A stretch of 64,000 bases of DNA, taken from the NCBI GenBank assembly GCA_002368175.1, contig AP018172.1, positions 3,222,001 through 3,286,000 on the forward strand, in the 5' to 3' direction. Origin of the DNA: Calothrix sp. NIES-2098 (GTDB lineage: Bacteria > Cyanobacteriota > Cyanobacteriia > Cyanobacteriales > Nostocaceae). Under the pieces are notes generated by a model. It worked only from the letters and a program-made list of their open reading frames with translations, searched no databases and had not been told where the DNA came from. Made by a program: the position numbers and the translations under genes. Numbering within the stretch: position 1 is the stretch's first letter; every line of letters begins with the position of its first letter. Positions 56,201 to 64,000 of this stretch are shown here, in pieces.

Positions 56201-58758
56201 AAGGGGATAATTTGGCTTTGAAATTAGATAGCTTCCCCTTACAAGTATTAAATTTATCTTTACCTGCTAACACTCGCCTTGGTAATACTGCATTAGCTGG
56301 GGCGTTAACCGGGAATTTGCTAGTAAATCAGGATACATTAGCAGCCAGTGGCAATATTGCGATCGCCAATCCCGCGATCGGACGCATCAAGGGCGAACAG
56401 TTAACTGCGCAATTCCGCTATGGTAATGGCATGGCGAATATTACAGATAGTGCCTTTGTGAAAGGTAAAAGTCGCTATGCTTTTACAGGCAATGTCAGTA
56501 CATCCACTAAAACTCCTCAAATTCAAGGTAAACTCAACATCAATGAGGGAAATGTCCAAGATGTCCTGACAGCCATACAGGTATTTGAGTTACAAGATCT
56601 GCGCAACGGCATGGCAGCGCCAACCTACGGTAAAGCTGCGGATCTGGTGACAGTCCCCCAAGGATTAGCCAATCAGCCATTATTAACCCAAATTGAGCGT
56701 TTTTATCAGGTTGATGCTTTATTAGCAGAACAACAACAACAGCGGCGTGACGCAAATCCAGTGCCAGAGTTAGCAGACTTACAAGGGACTTTCAACGGAG
56801 AAATTGCTCTCAACACTGCTACTGCTAACGGCATAGCCGCACAGTTTAACTTAAATGGTCAAAACTGGAGTTGGGGCAAAGAAGCAGAAAAGAACGAACC
56901 AGGTCGTTTTTATCGTGCGGAACAGTTGATTGCCAACGGTAGTTTTGAAAACGGTGTTTTGACGTTGCTACCTTTACGTATTGAGTCTAAAGACAGGCTG
57001 ATCGCTTTCAAAGGTAACATTGGCGGTAACGATCAATCCGGTAATTTGCAGGTCAAAAATTTCCCCATCCAGGCATTGAGTAATTTTGTGAAACTGCCAG
57101 TTGGGGTGACAGGCAATCTCAACACTTCAGTAGCTTTAGCAGGTAGTATCAGCAATCCCAAAGCTAGAGGTGAATTACAAGTCACCGAAGGAACAATCAA
57201 TCAGAAAAAAGTAGAATCAGCTATAGCCAGTTTTAGCTATGACAATGGTCGCTTAAATTTTGGCAGTAACGTCACAGTTGCTGGGCCAGAACCCGTTAAC
57301 ATTAACGGCAGCATACCCTATAAGTTGCCTTTTGCTTCTGTAGCACCAGATAACGATCGAATCAGTCTGGATGTGAAAGTAAAAAATGAAGGACTTGCAC
57401 TGTTAAACGTCTTAACTAGCCAGGTAATGTTCGAGAATGGTGAAGGTGAAGTAGACATCACGGTGCGCGGAACCAGACAGCAGCCACAAGTAGTTGGAAT
57501 TGCCAGTGTTAATGATGCCACTTTTTCAGCCCAAGCTTTACCAGGAAAAATAAGACGTGTTACAGGCAAAGTCACTTTTGATTTTGACCGGGTAATAGTG
57601 GAGAATCTTCAGGGTAAATTTAGCCGAGGTCAAGTAAACGCGGCTGGGGAAATTCCCATTTTCAACTCTCAACAAGCGATTGTTACCAATCCTCTTACTG
57701 TTAACCTCGATCAACTAACCTTGAGACTCAAAGGTTTGTACGAAGGAGGTGCAAGCGGTAATTTGCAAATTACTGGTTCTGCTCTTAACCCGGTTATCGG
57801 CGGTAAAGTAGAGTTATTTGATGGTCAAGTGTTGCTTGCAGAAGCTGCCAACACTACCAACTCTACGGATAGCACCCAAGGTCTTTTACCAATCGAAGCT
57901 AACAAGCAAGACAAGACTGAAACAAAAAATACACCTGCAAGATTGAATAATCTAGAACTATCACTAGGTAAAAACGTCCAAATTTCCCGTCCACCAATTA
58001 TCAACTTCCAAGCAACAGGTAGCCTCGCTGTTAATGGCTCTTTAAATCAGCCAGTACCAGATGGTAAGATTCGGCTAGAAAAAGGAGGAGTAAATTTATT
58101 TACTACCCAATTTAATCTTGCTCGTGGTTACGAACACACAGCAACTTTTAGGAAGGAACAACCACGCGACCCCAATTTAGATATTCTGCTATTTGCTAAG
58201 GTACTGGATGGAAATTTGACTGGTGATATTAGCAAGCTCAACACTACAGGTTTATCAAGCTTAGAAACTGTGCGAGTAGAAGCCAAAGTTAAAGGGCCTG
58301 CTAGTAAATTAAACGAAAATCTGCAACTAACAAGCACTCCCACACGTAGCGAAACAGAACTTGTAGCGCTTTTAGGTGGTGGGTTTGTAGATACTCAGGG
58401 GCGTGGCGACAGCACTTTAGGGTTAATTAATATAGCAGGTTCCGCTGTCTTTAACAATTTTCAGGGAGCCTTTAACCAAATTGGTAATGCTTTTGGTTTA
58501 AGCGAACTTCGTCTATTTCCCACTGTTATCTCTGATAATCCCGAAGCAGGAAAGAGCAATTCAACTTTAGAGTTAGCGCTGGAAGCAGGGGTAGATATTT
58601 CTTCTAAGTTTTCTGTTTCTGGCATCAAAATTTTAACAGCCAATGACCCATTACAATGGGGTCTAAATTATCGAATTACCGATACAATTCGCCTCCGCGC
58701 TTCTACAAATTTATTTGATGATAGTCGTGCAGTAGTTGAGTATGACAGGCGATTTTAA
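53284..58758 (+). CDS. tamB: TamB/DUF490 translocation and assembly protein
   Basis: 1824 residues. A basic N-terminus leads to one membrane anchor (FWLLVLGRGGIALGGILLLTIIG, in part) and then about 1500 residues of repeating amphipathic beta-strands, the AsmA/TamB groove fold that shields lipid. The C-terminal DUF490 domain ends in SRAVVEYDRRF with a terminal Phe. TamB bridges inner and outer membranes with an Omp85 partner, and moves phospholipid or helps insert outer-membrane proteins. No Omp85 gene is in this window. Length is at the high end for cyanobacteria. The neighbouring gene ends 6 bases away, convergent. Confidence 0.95.
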   Translation: MSKRPNQVNHSNSPNRQRFWLLVLGRGGIALGGILLLTIIGGLWRLSNFVQKELAPLAEKNLTTTLNRPVKLGGVKDFSLMGVRFAASEIPATATDPDRVVVDAVEVGFDPLQLIFNRNLKLDVTLVNPDVYIKKDEQGRWLSTTISLSGKGGPIKTDLDKIRLRNGKLILVGLSKTPGQQKSTTPQRPNLAVGFSHLNGTAQLLENNQLMRFDVTGQADSGGSLTLQGDTRLKTQAANLQIRGQDLLAADITRIIQLPLTLQAGRVNGDLKIQLIPQQQTLLYGSAFLQGVAIQIPRLPQLLNNAQGNVNFQGVEIQLDKVAGNYGKIPLVATGSINRETGYKLRGQINQVDVATALETLKVKLPLLATGEVKADLQLVGAPTKPILTGTVATIKPARIDKVDFKSVSSKFEFSASNSLVSLKDIQGTPTVGGKVAGTGVIKLGKTPQLDFNFTGENVPGDAIAQIYNTTPSFQIGAVSGTGQLTGTAGNIQTVVQWQAPKATYPATGVVTVAPDRTVFFRDVAFNLSGGKVQASGSYANQRWQAVAQASGVQVEPFVDKNKLQNVSLAGAEFNGRLLLSGTTSPFQIASIQTEGAGVQIGGGTVAVSHIQLQDQNFAAQLVANDVRLGRILKNIPPALTGPMAGTFQIAGSRDNFSLKTLRGTGEGSLAVAGGTVTAKNIQLADGVYLAQLRAHNLAVQELAPTIKQFRGNLNGDFDVAGSVDSFKPENIAATGQARVNLADGTITASNIELANGRYQAVVKASGVKLNQLNQQLRGQFGGQMQVAGTVQSTKLADVRAAGQVQFSQGIAAITQPLSAAIAWDGQKLNIERATAPNLNASGYILANAQGAGIPQITDLNLNVQAQNYDLQQLPIKLPNAVDLAGKADFAGQITGNLPVPNIQGQLRLRNLAVKNFAFEPVLSGNIQSVQGKGTNLDLAGNRDRIAFNLNANNRPNSFLINWQQASASGQAQGDNLALKLDSFPLQVLNLSLPANTRLGNTALAGALTGNLLVNQDTLAASGNIAIANPAIGRIKGEQLTAQFRYGNGMANITDSAFVKGKSRYAFTGNVSTSTKTPQIQGKLNINEGNVQDVLTAIQVFELQDLRNGMAAPTYGKAADLVTVPQGLANQPLLTQIERFYQVDALLAEQQQQRRDANPVPELADLQGTFNGEIALNTATANGIAAQFNLNGQNWSWGKEAEKNEPGRFYRAEQLIANGSFENGVLTLLPLRIESKDRLIAFKGNIGGNDQSGNLQVKNFPIQALSNFVKLPVGVTGNLNTSVALAGSISNPKARGELQVTEGTINQKKVESAIASFSYDNGRLNFGSNVTVAGPEPVNINGSIPYKLPFASVAPDNDRISLDVKVKNEGLALLNVLTSQVMFENGEGEVDITVRGTRQQPQVVGIASVNDATFSAQALPGKIRRVTGKVTFDFDRVIVENLQGKFSRGQVNAAGEIPIFNSQQAIVTNPLTVNLDQLTLRLKGLYEGGASGNLQITGSALNPVIGGKVELFDGQVLLAEAANTTNSTDSTQGLLPIEANKQDKTETKNTPARLNNLELSLGKNVQISRPPIINFQATGSLAVNGSLNQPVPDGKIRLEKGGVNLFTTQFNLARGYEHTATFRKEQPRDPNLDILLFAKVLDGNLTGDISKLNTTGLSSLETVRVEAKVKGPASKLNENLQLTSTPTRSETELVALLGGGFVDTQGRGDSTLGLINIAGSAVFNNFQGAFNQIGNAFGLSELRLFPTVISDNPEAGKSNSTLELALEAGVDISSKFSVSGIKILTANDPLQWGLNYRITDTIRLRASTNLFDDSRAVVEYDRRF

Positions 58759-58764
58759 AAAGAG

Positions 58765-59358
58765 TCAAGGATTAGTATTTCTTCCTTGTTCCTCTTGTCC
58801 CCCTACTCCCTGTTGTTCTTTTTTACAAGTACTGCCCGTCAACGTATAGTTGTCTACTTGAACCCAGCTATCTTGACTTATAGCCCAGAATCCAGTGAAG
58901 ATGTTGTACTCAGATTCACTACCTGTAACAAACCGCAGCGTTAAAGGTATGTATTGAGCTAATCTACCAAACTTGATTTCTACAAAAGCTTTTTGATTTG
59001 CATCTCGCACTCCAAAAGAACCGTCTGTGACATTTTCGGATGTCCTGATGTAGGCTTTTAACTCATACTCGGTGTTAGGTTGTAGCTTTACACGCTGGTT
59101 AATACCATTCCATCCAGAAACATTGCGCATCCAAACGTTGTTTTGAGCAGAATTGCTGTTTCCCATTCCTCTATCAATGCCAACTTTGCCTTCAGAAACC
59201 CAAGGACTGCTGACAATTGAACTAGTTTGTTCTTCAAAGTCTCCATCTAATAATGGACTAGGACAGGAAGCTGTTACTTTAGCAGAGCCAAGACATTGGG
59301 TAATTCCAATGGTAATAAATAATGTAACTGTGGCGATCGCGAACTGTTGACTAGTCAT
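58765..59358 (-). CDS. Secreted carbohydrate-binding-like protein, unknown
   Basis: 197 residues. A signal peptide (ATVTLFITIGITQCLGSAKVTA) is followed by a single jelly-roll-like beta domain: LLDGDFEEQTSSIVSSPWV, YELKAYIRTSENVTDGSFGVRD and SWVQVDNYTLTG are the pattern of CBM4/9-like modules, which pack against sugar chains. The final 25 residues are low-complexity (QGVGGQEEQGRNTNP) and encoded in DNA like the dispersed intergenic repeats, so the natural end may have been lost or extended. Ligand unknown. Convergent with tamB, 6 bases apart. Confidence 0.7.
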   Translation of the reverse strand: MTSQQFAIATVTLFITIGITQCLGSAKVTASCPSPLLDGDFEEQTSSIVSSPWVSEGKVGIDRGMGNSNSAQNNVWMRNVSGWNGINQRVKLQPNTEYELKAYIRTSENVTDGSFGVRDANQKAFVEIKFGRLAQYIPLTLRFVTGSESEYNIFTGFWAISQDSWVQVDNYTLTGSTCKKEQQGVGGQEEQGRNTNP

Positions 59359-59465
59359 TTCTATTGACCTCTTGACTCAGGGTGATTACCCAAGTCAATG
59401 AGTATATAATATGTCTATAGTATCGGCTTGAGGGAAATTACTGAAGGCTTAGGTTTGAGCGATAT

Positions 59466-59963
59466 TTATGATGTTAGAGTCGATTTTTGTGATAGATTGC
59501 TGATGAGTCGCGCGCTCAGAAGTTGTGCTATTCCCTCACCACCTTGGCGCATAATTTCATGATGATTCCATTCCATCAATGGGCGAATAAATAGTGCCAG
59601 TGCGTTCATCCAAGGTTTAGTGGTGGTTACAGTCCAGGTGTAGCTGACTGTAGTTACTCCATCAACTTCTTCTAGTTCCCACAAGCCTACTCCCTCTAAT
59701 TCACCACTAGCAACTGCTTTCATAATTTTGGGTGGCTCAATGCGAGTAACGCAACCATCAAAAGTCAGTTTGTAAGAGAGAGGTGTTTGCCAAGTAAAAC
59801 GCCGGATATTCCCAATTAAAGACGCTTCACCTGCTTCAATCTCAACTACGCTTTCAACTGCTTTCCACCAGCTAGGCCAGCGTTCGGAATGGATAATTAC
59901 ATCCCAAACTTTGTCGATAGGTGTTTCAATTTCCCAAATTGTTAAAAAGCTGTAATTTGCCAT
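59466..59963 (-). CDS. SRPBCC (START-like) protein
   Basis: 165 residues from ATG 59963; a TTG at 59984 would add seven. YSFLTIWEIETPIDKVWDVI, SERWPSWWKAVESVVEIE and the C-terminal amphipathic helix NHHEIMRQGGEGIAQLLSAR show the helix-grip fold that binds hydrophobic ligands, common in polyketide cyclase-like and coenzyme Q-binding proteins. The 5' end overlaps the 3' end of the hybrid kinase gene upstream by 38 bases, which suggests coupled translation. AGGA directly before the ATG is close. Function unknown. Confidence 0.85.
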   Translation of the reverse strand: MANYSFLTIWEIETPIDKVWDVIIHSERWPSWWKAVESVVEIEAGEASLIGNIRRFTWQTPLSYKLTFDGCVTRIEPPKIMKAVASGELEGVGLWELEEVDGVTTVSYTWTVTTTKPWMNALALFIRPLMEWNHHEIMRQGGEGIAQLLSARLISNLSQKSTLTS

Positions 59964-62900
59964 TTTCCTGGTTGAATTGCTCAATTAATTCCATAATTCT
60001 CTCAAATTGGAAGTTATGTGCTAAGTCAGCCAGAAATTTGTTTAATTCAGCATTATCTGGAGGAATTTGACTCAGCAAATCTAGGATGATCTCGTCACTG
60101 CATTGTGCAGCAGCATGGTAAAGCTGGGTTAACCATTCAGATGAAATTTCCGATAACAAAGCTAGTACATCAGTGGGCGTTAAAATTTGTTCTGCGATTG
60201 TTTGGCTGGCTTTTTCCCAGGGATTAGTTTCTGTTTGATAAAGATATTTTACTCCTAAATATTGGCTGAGTTTTTCTAATAATATTTCCTCGCGAAATGG
60301 CTTGTTAATCAAGTCATCACAGCCAGCGCGAATCATTGCTGATCTTTGTTCTTCAAAAGCATTGGCAGTTAAAGCAATAATGATAGTACGGTGATGAGAT
60401 ATTGGTTGTTGGGATTCTCTAGCTTTGATCGCTCTTGTGGCTTCATAGCCATCCATTACAGGCATTCGCATATCCATAAAAATTATATGTGGTTGCCATT
60501 CCTGCCATTGAGCGATCGCTTCTTGACCGTTAGTAGCTTCTCTTACAACAAAGCCAATAGATGCCAGTAATTCTACTACTACCAAACGACTTTCTGTGGC
60601 ATCATCAACTACTAAGATCCGATATTCTTTTTGCGGTGGTCCTAAACCAATTACTACAGATTTACTGGGCTGAATCTGAATTTCATTGGCTGAGGCTGGG
60701 TTAATTTGAATATCAAAGGTAAATTTACTACCTTCCCCCAAAGTGCTATTTACACTAATATCTCCACCCATTAACTGTACGTATTTGCGGCTAATTGCTA
60801 AACCTAGCCCTGTTCCTTGGTGCGATTTTCTGCCAGTTTCAGTTTGTCCAAAAGCTTCAAACAATAAGTTAATTTCTTGGGAAGCGATACCAAGGCCAGT
60901 ATCTTGCACTTCAAATAAGATCTCAGAGGGATGGAGTGAATTTTGCTCGCCTACTCCCATACTGACACGCAAAGTCACGCTACCTTTATTAGTAAACTTG
61001 ATAGCATTACCTAAGAGATTCAGCAAAACTTGTAGCAGTTTACTTTCATCAGTTTGCACATAATTAGGAATGTCGGGAGCATATTCAAATATTAATTTGA
61101 GGTTCTTAGAAGCGGCACGCAAGCGCAACATTTCTTCTAAGCTTTTGAGGAGGTGGATTAAATCGAAACTGCTGATATTTAAGGTTGTTCTGCCAGCTTC
61201 AATTTTCGACATTTCTAAAATGTCATTAATTAAATTAAGCAGATGCTCGCCAGCACGATTAATGATGGCTAGGTGTTGCTGATGTTCGCTAGATAAAGAA
61301 TTTTCACGGCTCATAATTTGGGTGAAACCGAGAATAGCGTTGAGTGGAGTCCGCAATTCATGGCTCATGTTAGCGAGAAATTCACTTTTGGCACGATTAG
61401 CCGCATCAGCAGCATCTACAGCTGCTTGCAATTCTTGTGATTGACTTTGAGTTTGTGCTAGCAATTGTGCTTGTTGTAAAGCAACTCCTAATTGGTTGCC
61501 AATTTGCACTGCAATATTAATTTCTTCTGTTTTCCATTGACGGGGTTGAGAATTTTGATAACTTGTTAATAATCCCCAAAGTTCCTGACCGCATAATATG
61601 GGCACAGTTAGATAAGCTTTTGCCTGAAAACGCTCCAATAACCTGATGGTATGAGTTTGAAATCCAGCTTGATAAATATCTGATACGCATTCGTAGAAGA
61701 TGTCTTGGTTGGGTTGTAAATCTCGATCTTGTAATGTGTCTGCACTATTTAACAGTGTCATCATACCTCGCTCATTTTCTACCTTGAGGGTGGGGTTATT
61801 TAGGTGTGTTGCGATTAAAGAAATCCAACCAGACCCTACTGCTTCCGAAACAAACTCCCCATCACCTTCAGGATTACAACGATAGACAACAACGCGATCG
61901 CAATCTAAAACTTGCCGCAATTCTTGGGTTGTGGCGGCAAATATTGTCTCTAAATCCAAGGTTTGGCGCATCCTTTGAATTACTTGCGCGATCGCTCTTT
62001 CCCGTTCTGCGCTCTCCTGTAAGGCTTCTTCTGCTAATTTTCTCTCAGTAATATCTGTAACTGTACCGATATAGCCTTTAATTTCGCCATCATCGCCAAT
62101 TTCTGGCAAAGACTGACACAATACCCAGACAATCGTTCCATTAGCTCTCAAAAACCGATGTTCGCTTTTATGCGGAGATTTAGTCACCCTGGCTTTATTC
62201 CAGGTACTCAAAACATACGGGCGGTCATCGGGATGTATAGCTTTTGTCCAAGATTGTCTCAAGGATTCTGCTAAAGAAAGCCCTGTAATCTCGCTCCAGC
62301 GTTGATTTAAATATAAGAAATTGCCATCAACATCCGTGTGAAATATACAAGCTGGAGATGCTTCTGCTAAAAGTTGATACCGTTGCTGACTTTCTTGTAA
62401 AGCTAATTCTGCCAGCTTACGAGCATTGACATCTGCCCAGTAACCAACAAACTCTATTGGCTTTCCTGTGTCATCGCGGATCAATCTTACCTGCTCGTAT
62501 AACCAGTGATAAGTCCCATCAGCGTGCAAAAAGCGGTATTCGTAAGAATTGTATTCCTGCTCAAACAGCTGGGAAAATTTTCTTAAGATATACTCAACAT
62601 CTTCTGGGTGGACGTGGCGCAGCCAGAAATTAGAATTTTCCAGAAATTCCCGCGCTTCGTAGCCCAGCATTTTTTTCACGTTCTCACTCATAAATGTATT
62701 GCCGAAATCCCCGGAAGTTTTGCTGCTATAAATCACTACAGGGCTAGAAATCAGCAGATATTGTAAGCGTTCGTTTGCCAAGCGCAGTTCTTGTTCTGCA
62801 TATTTGCGATCGCTAATTTCTACCATTACCGTCCCCACCCCAGATGGGCGATCGTCTTCACCAGGAATGGGAAAATAAGAAATCAGGAAGTGTCGCACAA

Positions 62901-64000
62901 TCTCTGGTTGCTGGGGTGATGGAATGCTTACTTCTACGTTCAGTATCGGTTGACCAGTTAATAGCACTTGTTTGTAGAACGGTGCAACCAAGGGAGCCAT
63001 CTGGGGAACAATCTCGTAAATACTCTTACCAATGTGGTCTTTTTGCAGCTGTCCGTGAATTTCTGCGAGTAATTCGTTGATTTGCACAAACCGCAGTTGC
63101 TTATCTAAAATATCCATCCCCACAGGAGCACCAGAGAAAAAAGCATTGAGGCGAGCTTCTCTTAAGGCTATTTCTCGTTCTAGGGTTTTACGTTCGGTGA
63201 TGTCTTTGTGAGTACCTGTCATCCGCAGGGGTACACCTTGTTCGTTGCGTTCAAAAATCTGACCGCGACTCTGAATCCACTTCCAAGTACCTGAGGCGCA
63301 GCGCATCCGAAATTCTACTTCATACACAGGAGTAATACCTTGGAAATGGTCTTCTAATAAAGATTTAACTAAAGGTAAATCTTCTGGATGGACTAATTGC
63401 TCAAAAGCTTGTATAGTTTCCTCAATTTCGTCTTCTGCGTAACCTAACATCTTCTTCCAACGCCAGTCACGATAGATTCTGCCACTTTTAAAATCCCAAT
63501 CCCACAATCCTAAATCGCTAGCTTCTAAGGCTAACTGCAAACGTTCTTCGCTTTTTCTGTGGGCGGCTTCTACTAGTTTGCGCTGAATTAGTCCGCCTAA
63601 CTGAGCAGCTACAGCACCGACTAGTAATAACAACCGCTTATCCACTGAGACTGAGCTACTTTTGAAAAATACCAAAACAGCTAAGACTTTGTTACCAGCC
63701 AGAATTGGTACGCCAAAGACCGCTTTTAATCCTACTTTTAATGCTTGTGGCGATCGCAAAAAAACAGGCTGTGACACATGAGAAACATCTTCAATCCATT
63801 CTGGCTGCTTATTCTGCCAAACTCGCCCTGGTAAATCTTCACCCAGAGTTAATTTCAGAGTTTTACTTTCTAACCAAAATTCTTCTAAGGTGTTTTGCTC
63901 TCCGTACCAACTCAGACTATGTTCTAAAATATTTCCATCATCGCTAGGTAGCCATGCTTCCCCAAAATCCCAGCTGATATTGTGGCAAATTAGGCGCAGG
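59926..64000 (-). CDS. Hybrid sensor histidine kinase, 5' end cut by the window
   Basis: The frame is open to the right edge of the window, so the start lies beyond. The visible protein (over 1350 residues) begins within a GAF domain (ICHNISWDFGEAWLPSDDG), then several PAS domains with PAC motifs, a GAF related to cyanobacteriochromes (about 61450-61960), a HisKA core (ANMSHELRTPLNAILGFT), HATPase (DTGLGIASQEI, GTGLGLAISRKYV) and a receiver (IIFMDMRMPVMDGYEATRA). The CBCR-like GAF has THT where the chromophore Cys-His would be, so it probably binds no bilin by the usual thioether. The signal is unknown. The last codons overlap the SRPBCC gene. Confidence 0.9.
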   Translation of the reverse strand, partial: LRLICHNISWDFGEAWLPSDDGNILEHSLSWYGEQNTLEEFWLESKTLKLTLGEDLPGRVWQNKQPEWIEDVSHVSQPVFLRSPQALKVGLKAVFGVPILAGNKVLAVLVFFKSSSVSVDKRLLLLVGAVAAQLGGLIQRKLVEAAHRKSEERLQLALEASDLGLWDWDFKSGRIYRDWRWKKMLGYAEDEIEETIQAFEQLVHPEDLPLVKSLLEDHFQGITPVYEVEFRMRCASGTWKWIQSRGQIFERNEQGVPLRMTGTHKDITERKTLEREIALREARLNAFFSGAPVGMDILDKQLRFVQINELLAEIHGQLQKDHIGKSIYEIVPQMAPLVAPFYKQVLLTGQPILNVEVSIPSPQQPEIVRHFLISYFPIPGEDDRPSGVGTVMVEISDRKYAEQELRLANERLQYLLISSPVVIYSSKTSGDFGNTFMSENVKKMLGYEAREFLENSNFWLRHVHPEDVEYILRKFSQLFEQEYNSYEYRFLHADGTYHWLYEQVRLIRDDTGKPIEFVGYWADVNARKLAELALQESQQRYQLLAEASPACIFHTDVDGNFLYLNQRWSEITGLSLAESLRQSWTKAIHPDDRPYVLSTWNKARVTKSPHKSEHRFLRANGTIVWVLCQSLPEIGDDGEIKGYIGTVTDITERKLAEEALQESAERERAIAQVIQRMRQTLDLETIFAATTQELRQVLDCDRVVVYRCNPEGDGEFVSEAVGSGWISLIATHLNNPTLKVENERGMMTLLNSADTLQDRDLQPNQDIFYECVSDIYQAGFQTHTIRLLERFQAKAYLTVPILCGQELWGLLTSYQNSQPRQWKTEEINIAVQIGNQLGVALQQAQLLAQTQSQSQELQAAVDAADAANRAKSEFLANMSHELRTPLNAILGFTQIMSRENSLSSEHQQHLAIINRAGEHLLNLINDILEMSKIEAGRTTLNISSFDLIHLLKSLEEMLRLRAASKNLKLIFEYAPDIPNYVQTDESKLLQVLLNLLGNAIKFTNKGSVTLRVSMGVGEQNSLHPSEILFEVQDTGLGIASQEINLLFEAFGQTETGRKSHQGTGLGLAISRKYVQLMGGDISVNSTLGEGSKFTFDIQINPASANEIQIQPSKSVVIGLGPPQKEYRILVVDDATESRLVVVELLASIGFVVREATNGQEAIAQWQEWQPHIIFMDMRMPVMDGYEATRAIKARESQQPISHHRTIIIALTANAFEEQRSAMIRAGCDDLINKPFREEILLEKLSQYLGVKYLYQTETNPWEKASQTIAEQILTPTDVLALLSEISSEWLTQLYHAAAQCSDEIILDLLSQIPPDNAELNKFLADLAHNFQFERIMELIEQFNQENGKLQLFNNLGN

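Noticed and set aside
1..64000. GCGATCGC palindromes as regulatory sites
   Set aside because: They occur throughout genes and spacers and are the HIP1 octamer typical of cyanobacterial genomes, not promoter elements.

Overview
The window looks like chromosomal DNA of a filamentous, Nostoc-like cyanobacterium. Evidence: very frequent HIP1-type GCGATCGC octamers inside and between genes, AT-rich intergenic DNA with Nostoc-style short repeats, very large GAF/PAS histidine kinases, a PatA/PixG-type regulator, cyanobacteriochrome GAF domains, the acpP-fabF-tkt gene order, and families common in cyanobacteria (DUF3110, TamB/DUF490, Nif11-like). Both window ends cut a large sensor kinase gene. No rRNA or tRNA gene, CRISPR array or intact transposase was seen.

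Layout. 1-5.0 kb: 3' part of a combined kinase/ATPase/histidine kinase, convergent with a DUF5009/HGSNAT-like membrane acyltransferase. 5.8-12.8 kb: clpB, a Nif11-like small protein, a DUF924-SRPBCC gene pair, a small membrane protein preceded by an overlapping 22-codon ORF, a 54-residue rubredoxin and a HI0933/BaiN-type flavoprotein. 13.6-25.7 kb: a one-direction exopolysaccharide cluster with an initiating sugar transferase, Wzy-like polymerase, Wzx-like flippase, four glycosyltransferases (one of no clear family), a GH10 glycosidase and a Wzc-like tyrosine autokinase. It is preceded by an 835-base non-coding leader. 26.4-28.1 kb: a beta-helix/proline-threonine linker/SLH surface protein.

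28.1-30.2 kb is accessory DNA. It holds a decayed VapBC-type toxin-antitoxin pair, a decayed Uma2 fragment, a two-gene cassette of unknown function, a perfect hairpin and a 120-bp MITE-like element. 30.2-40.3 kb is mostly housekeeping: tkt, fabF, acpP, an HdrB-like CCG protein, hsp20, lpxD, a small NarL-type histidine kinase and a Rieske protein.

40.5-50.2 kb is a five-gene chemotaxis-like operon on the minus strand in the order pixG-pixH-pixI-pixJ-pixL. Its receptor carries three tandem cyanobacteriochrome GAF domains with chromophore cysteines at exactly 183-residue spacing, so it is very probably a phototaxis or light-response pathway. The middle sensor lacks two tuning residues that the other two keep. 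50.9-64 kb: murQ, a DUF3110 gene, a giant tamB, a secreted carbohydrate-binding-like protein, an SRPBCC protein and the 3' part of a hybrid kinase whose internal GAF resembles the PixJ GAFs but has lost the chromophore cysteine.

The most interesting points are the divergent middle photosensor of PixJ, the exopolysaccharide cluster with its embedded GH10 enzyme and long leader, the gene graveyard with MITE at 28-30 kb, and several small genes or ORFs that automatic annotation would probably miss. Family assignments come from recognising motifs by eye; no database search was possible.
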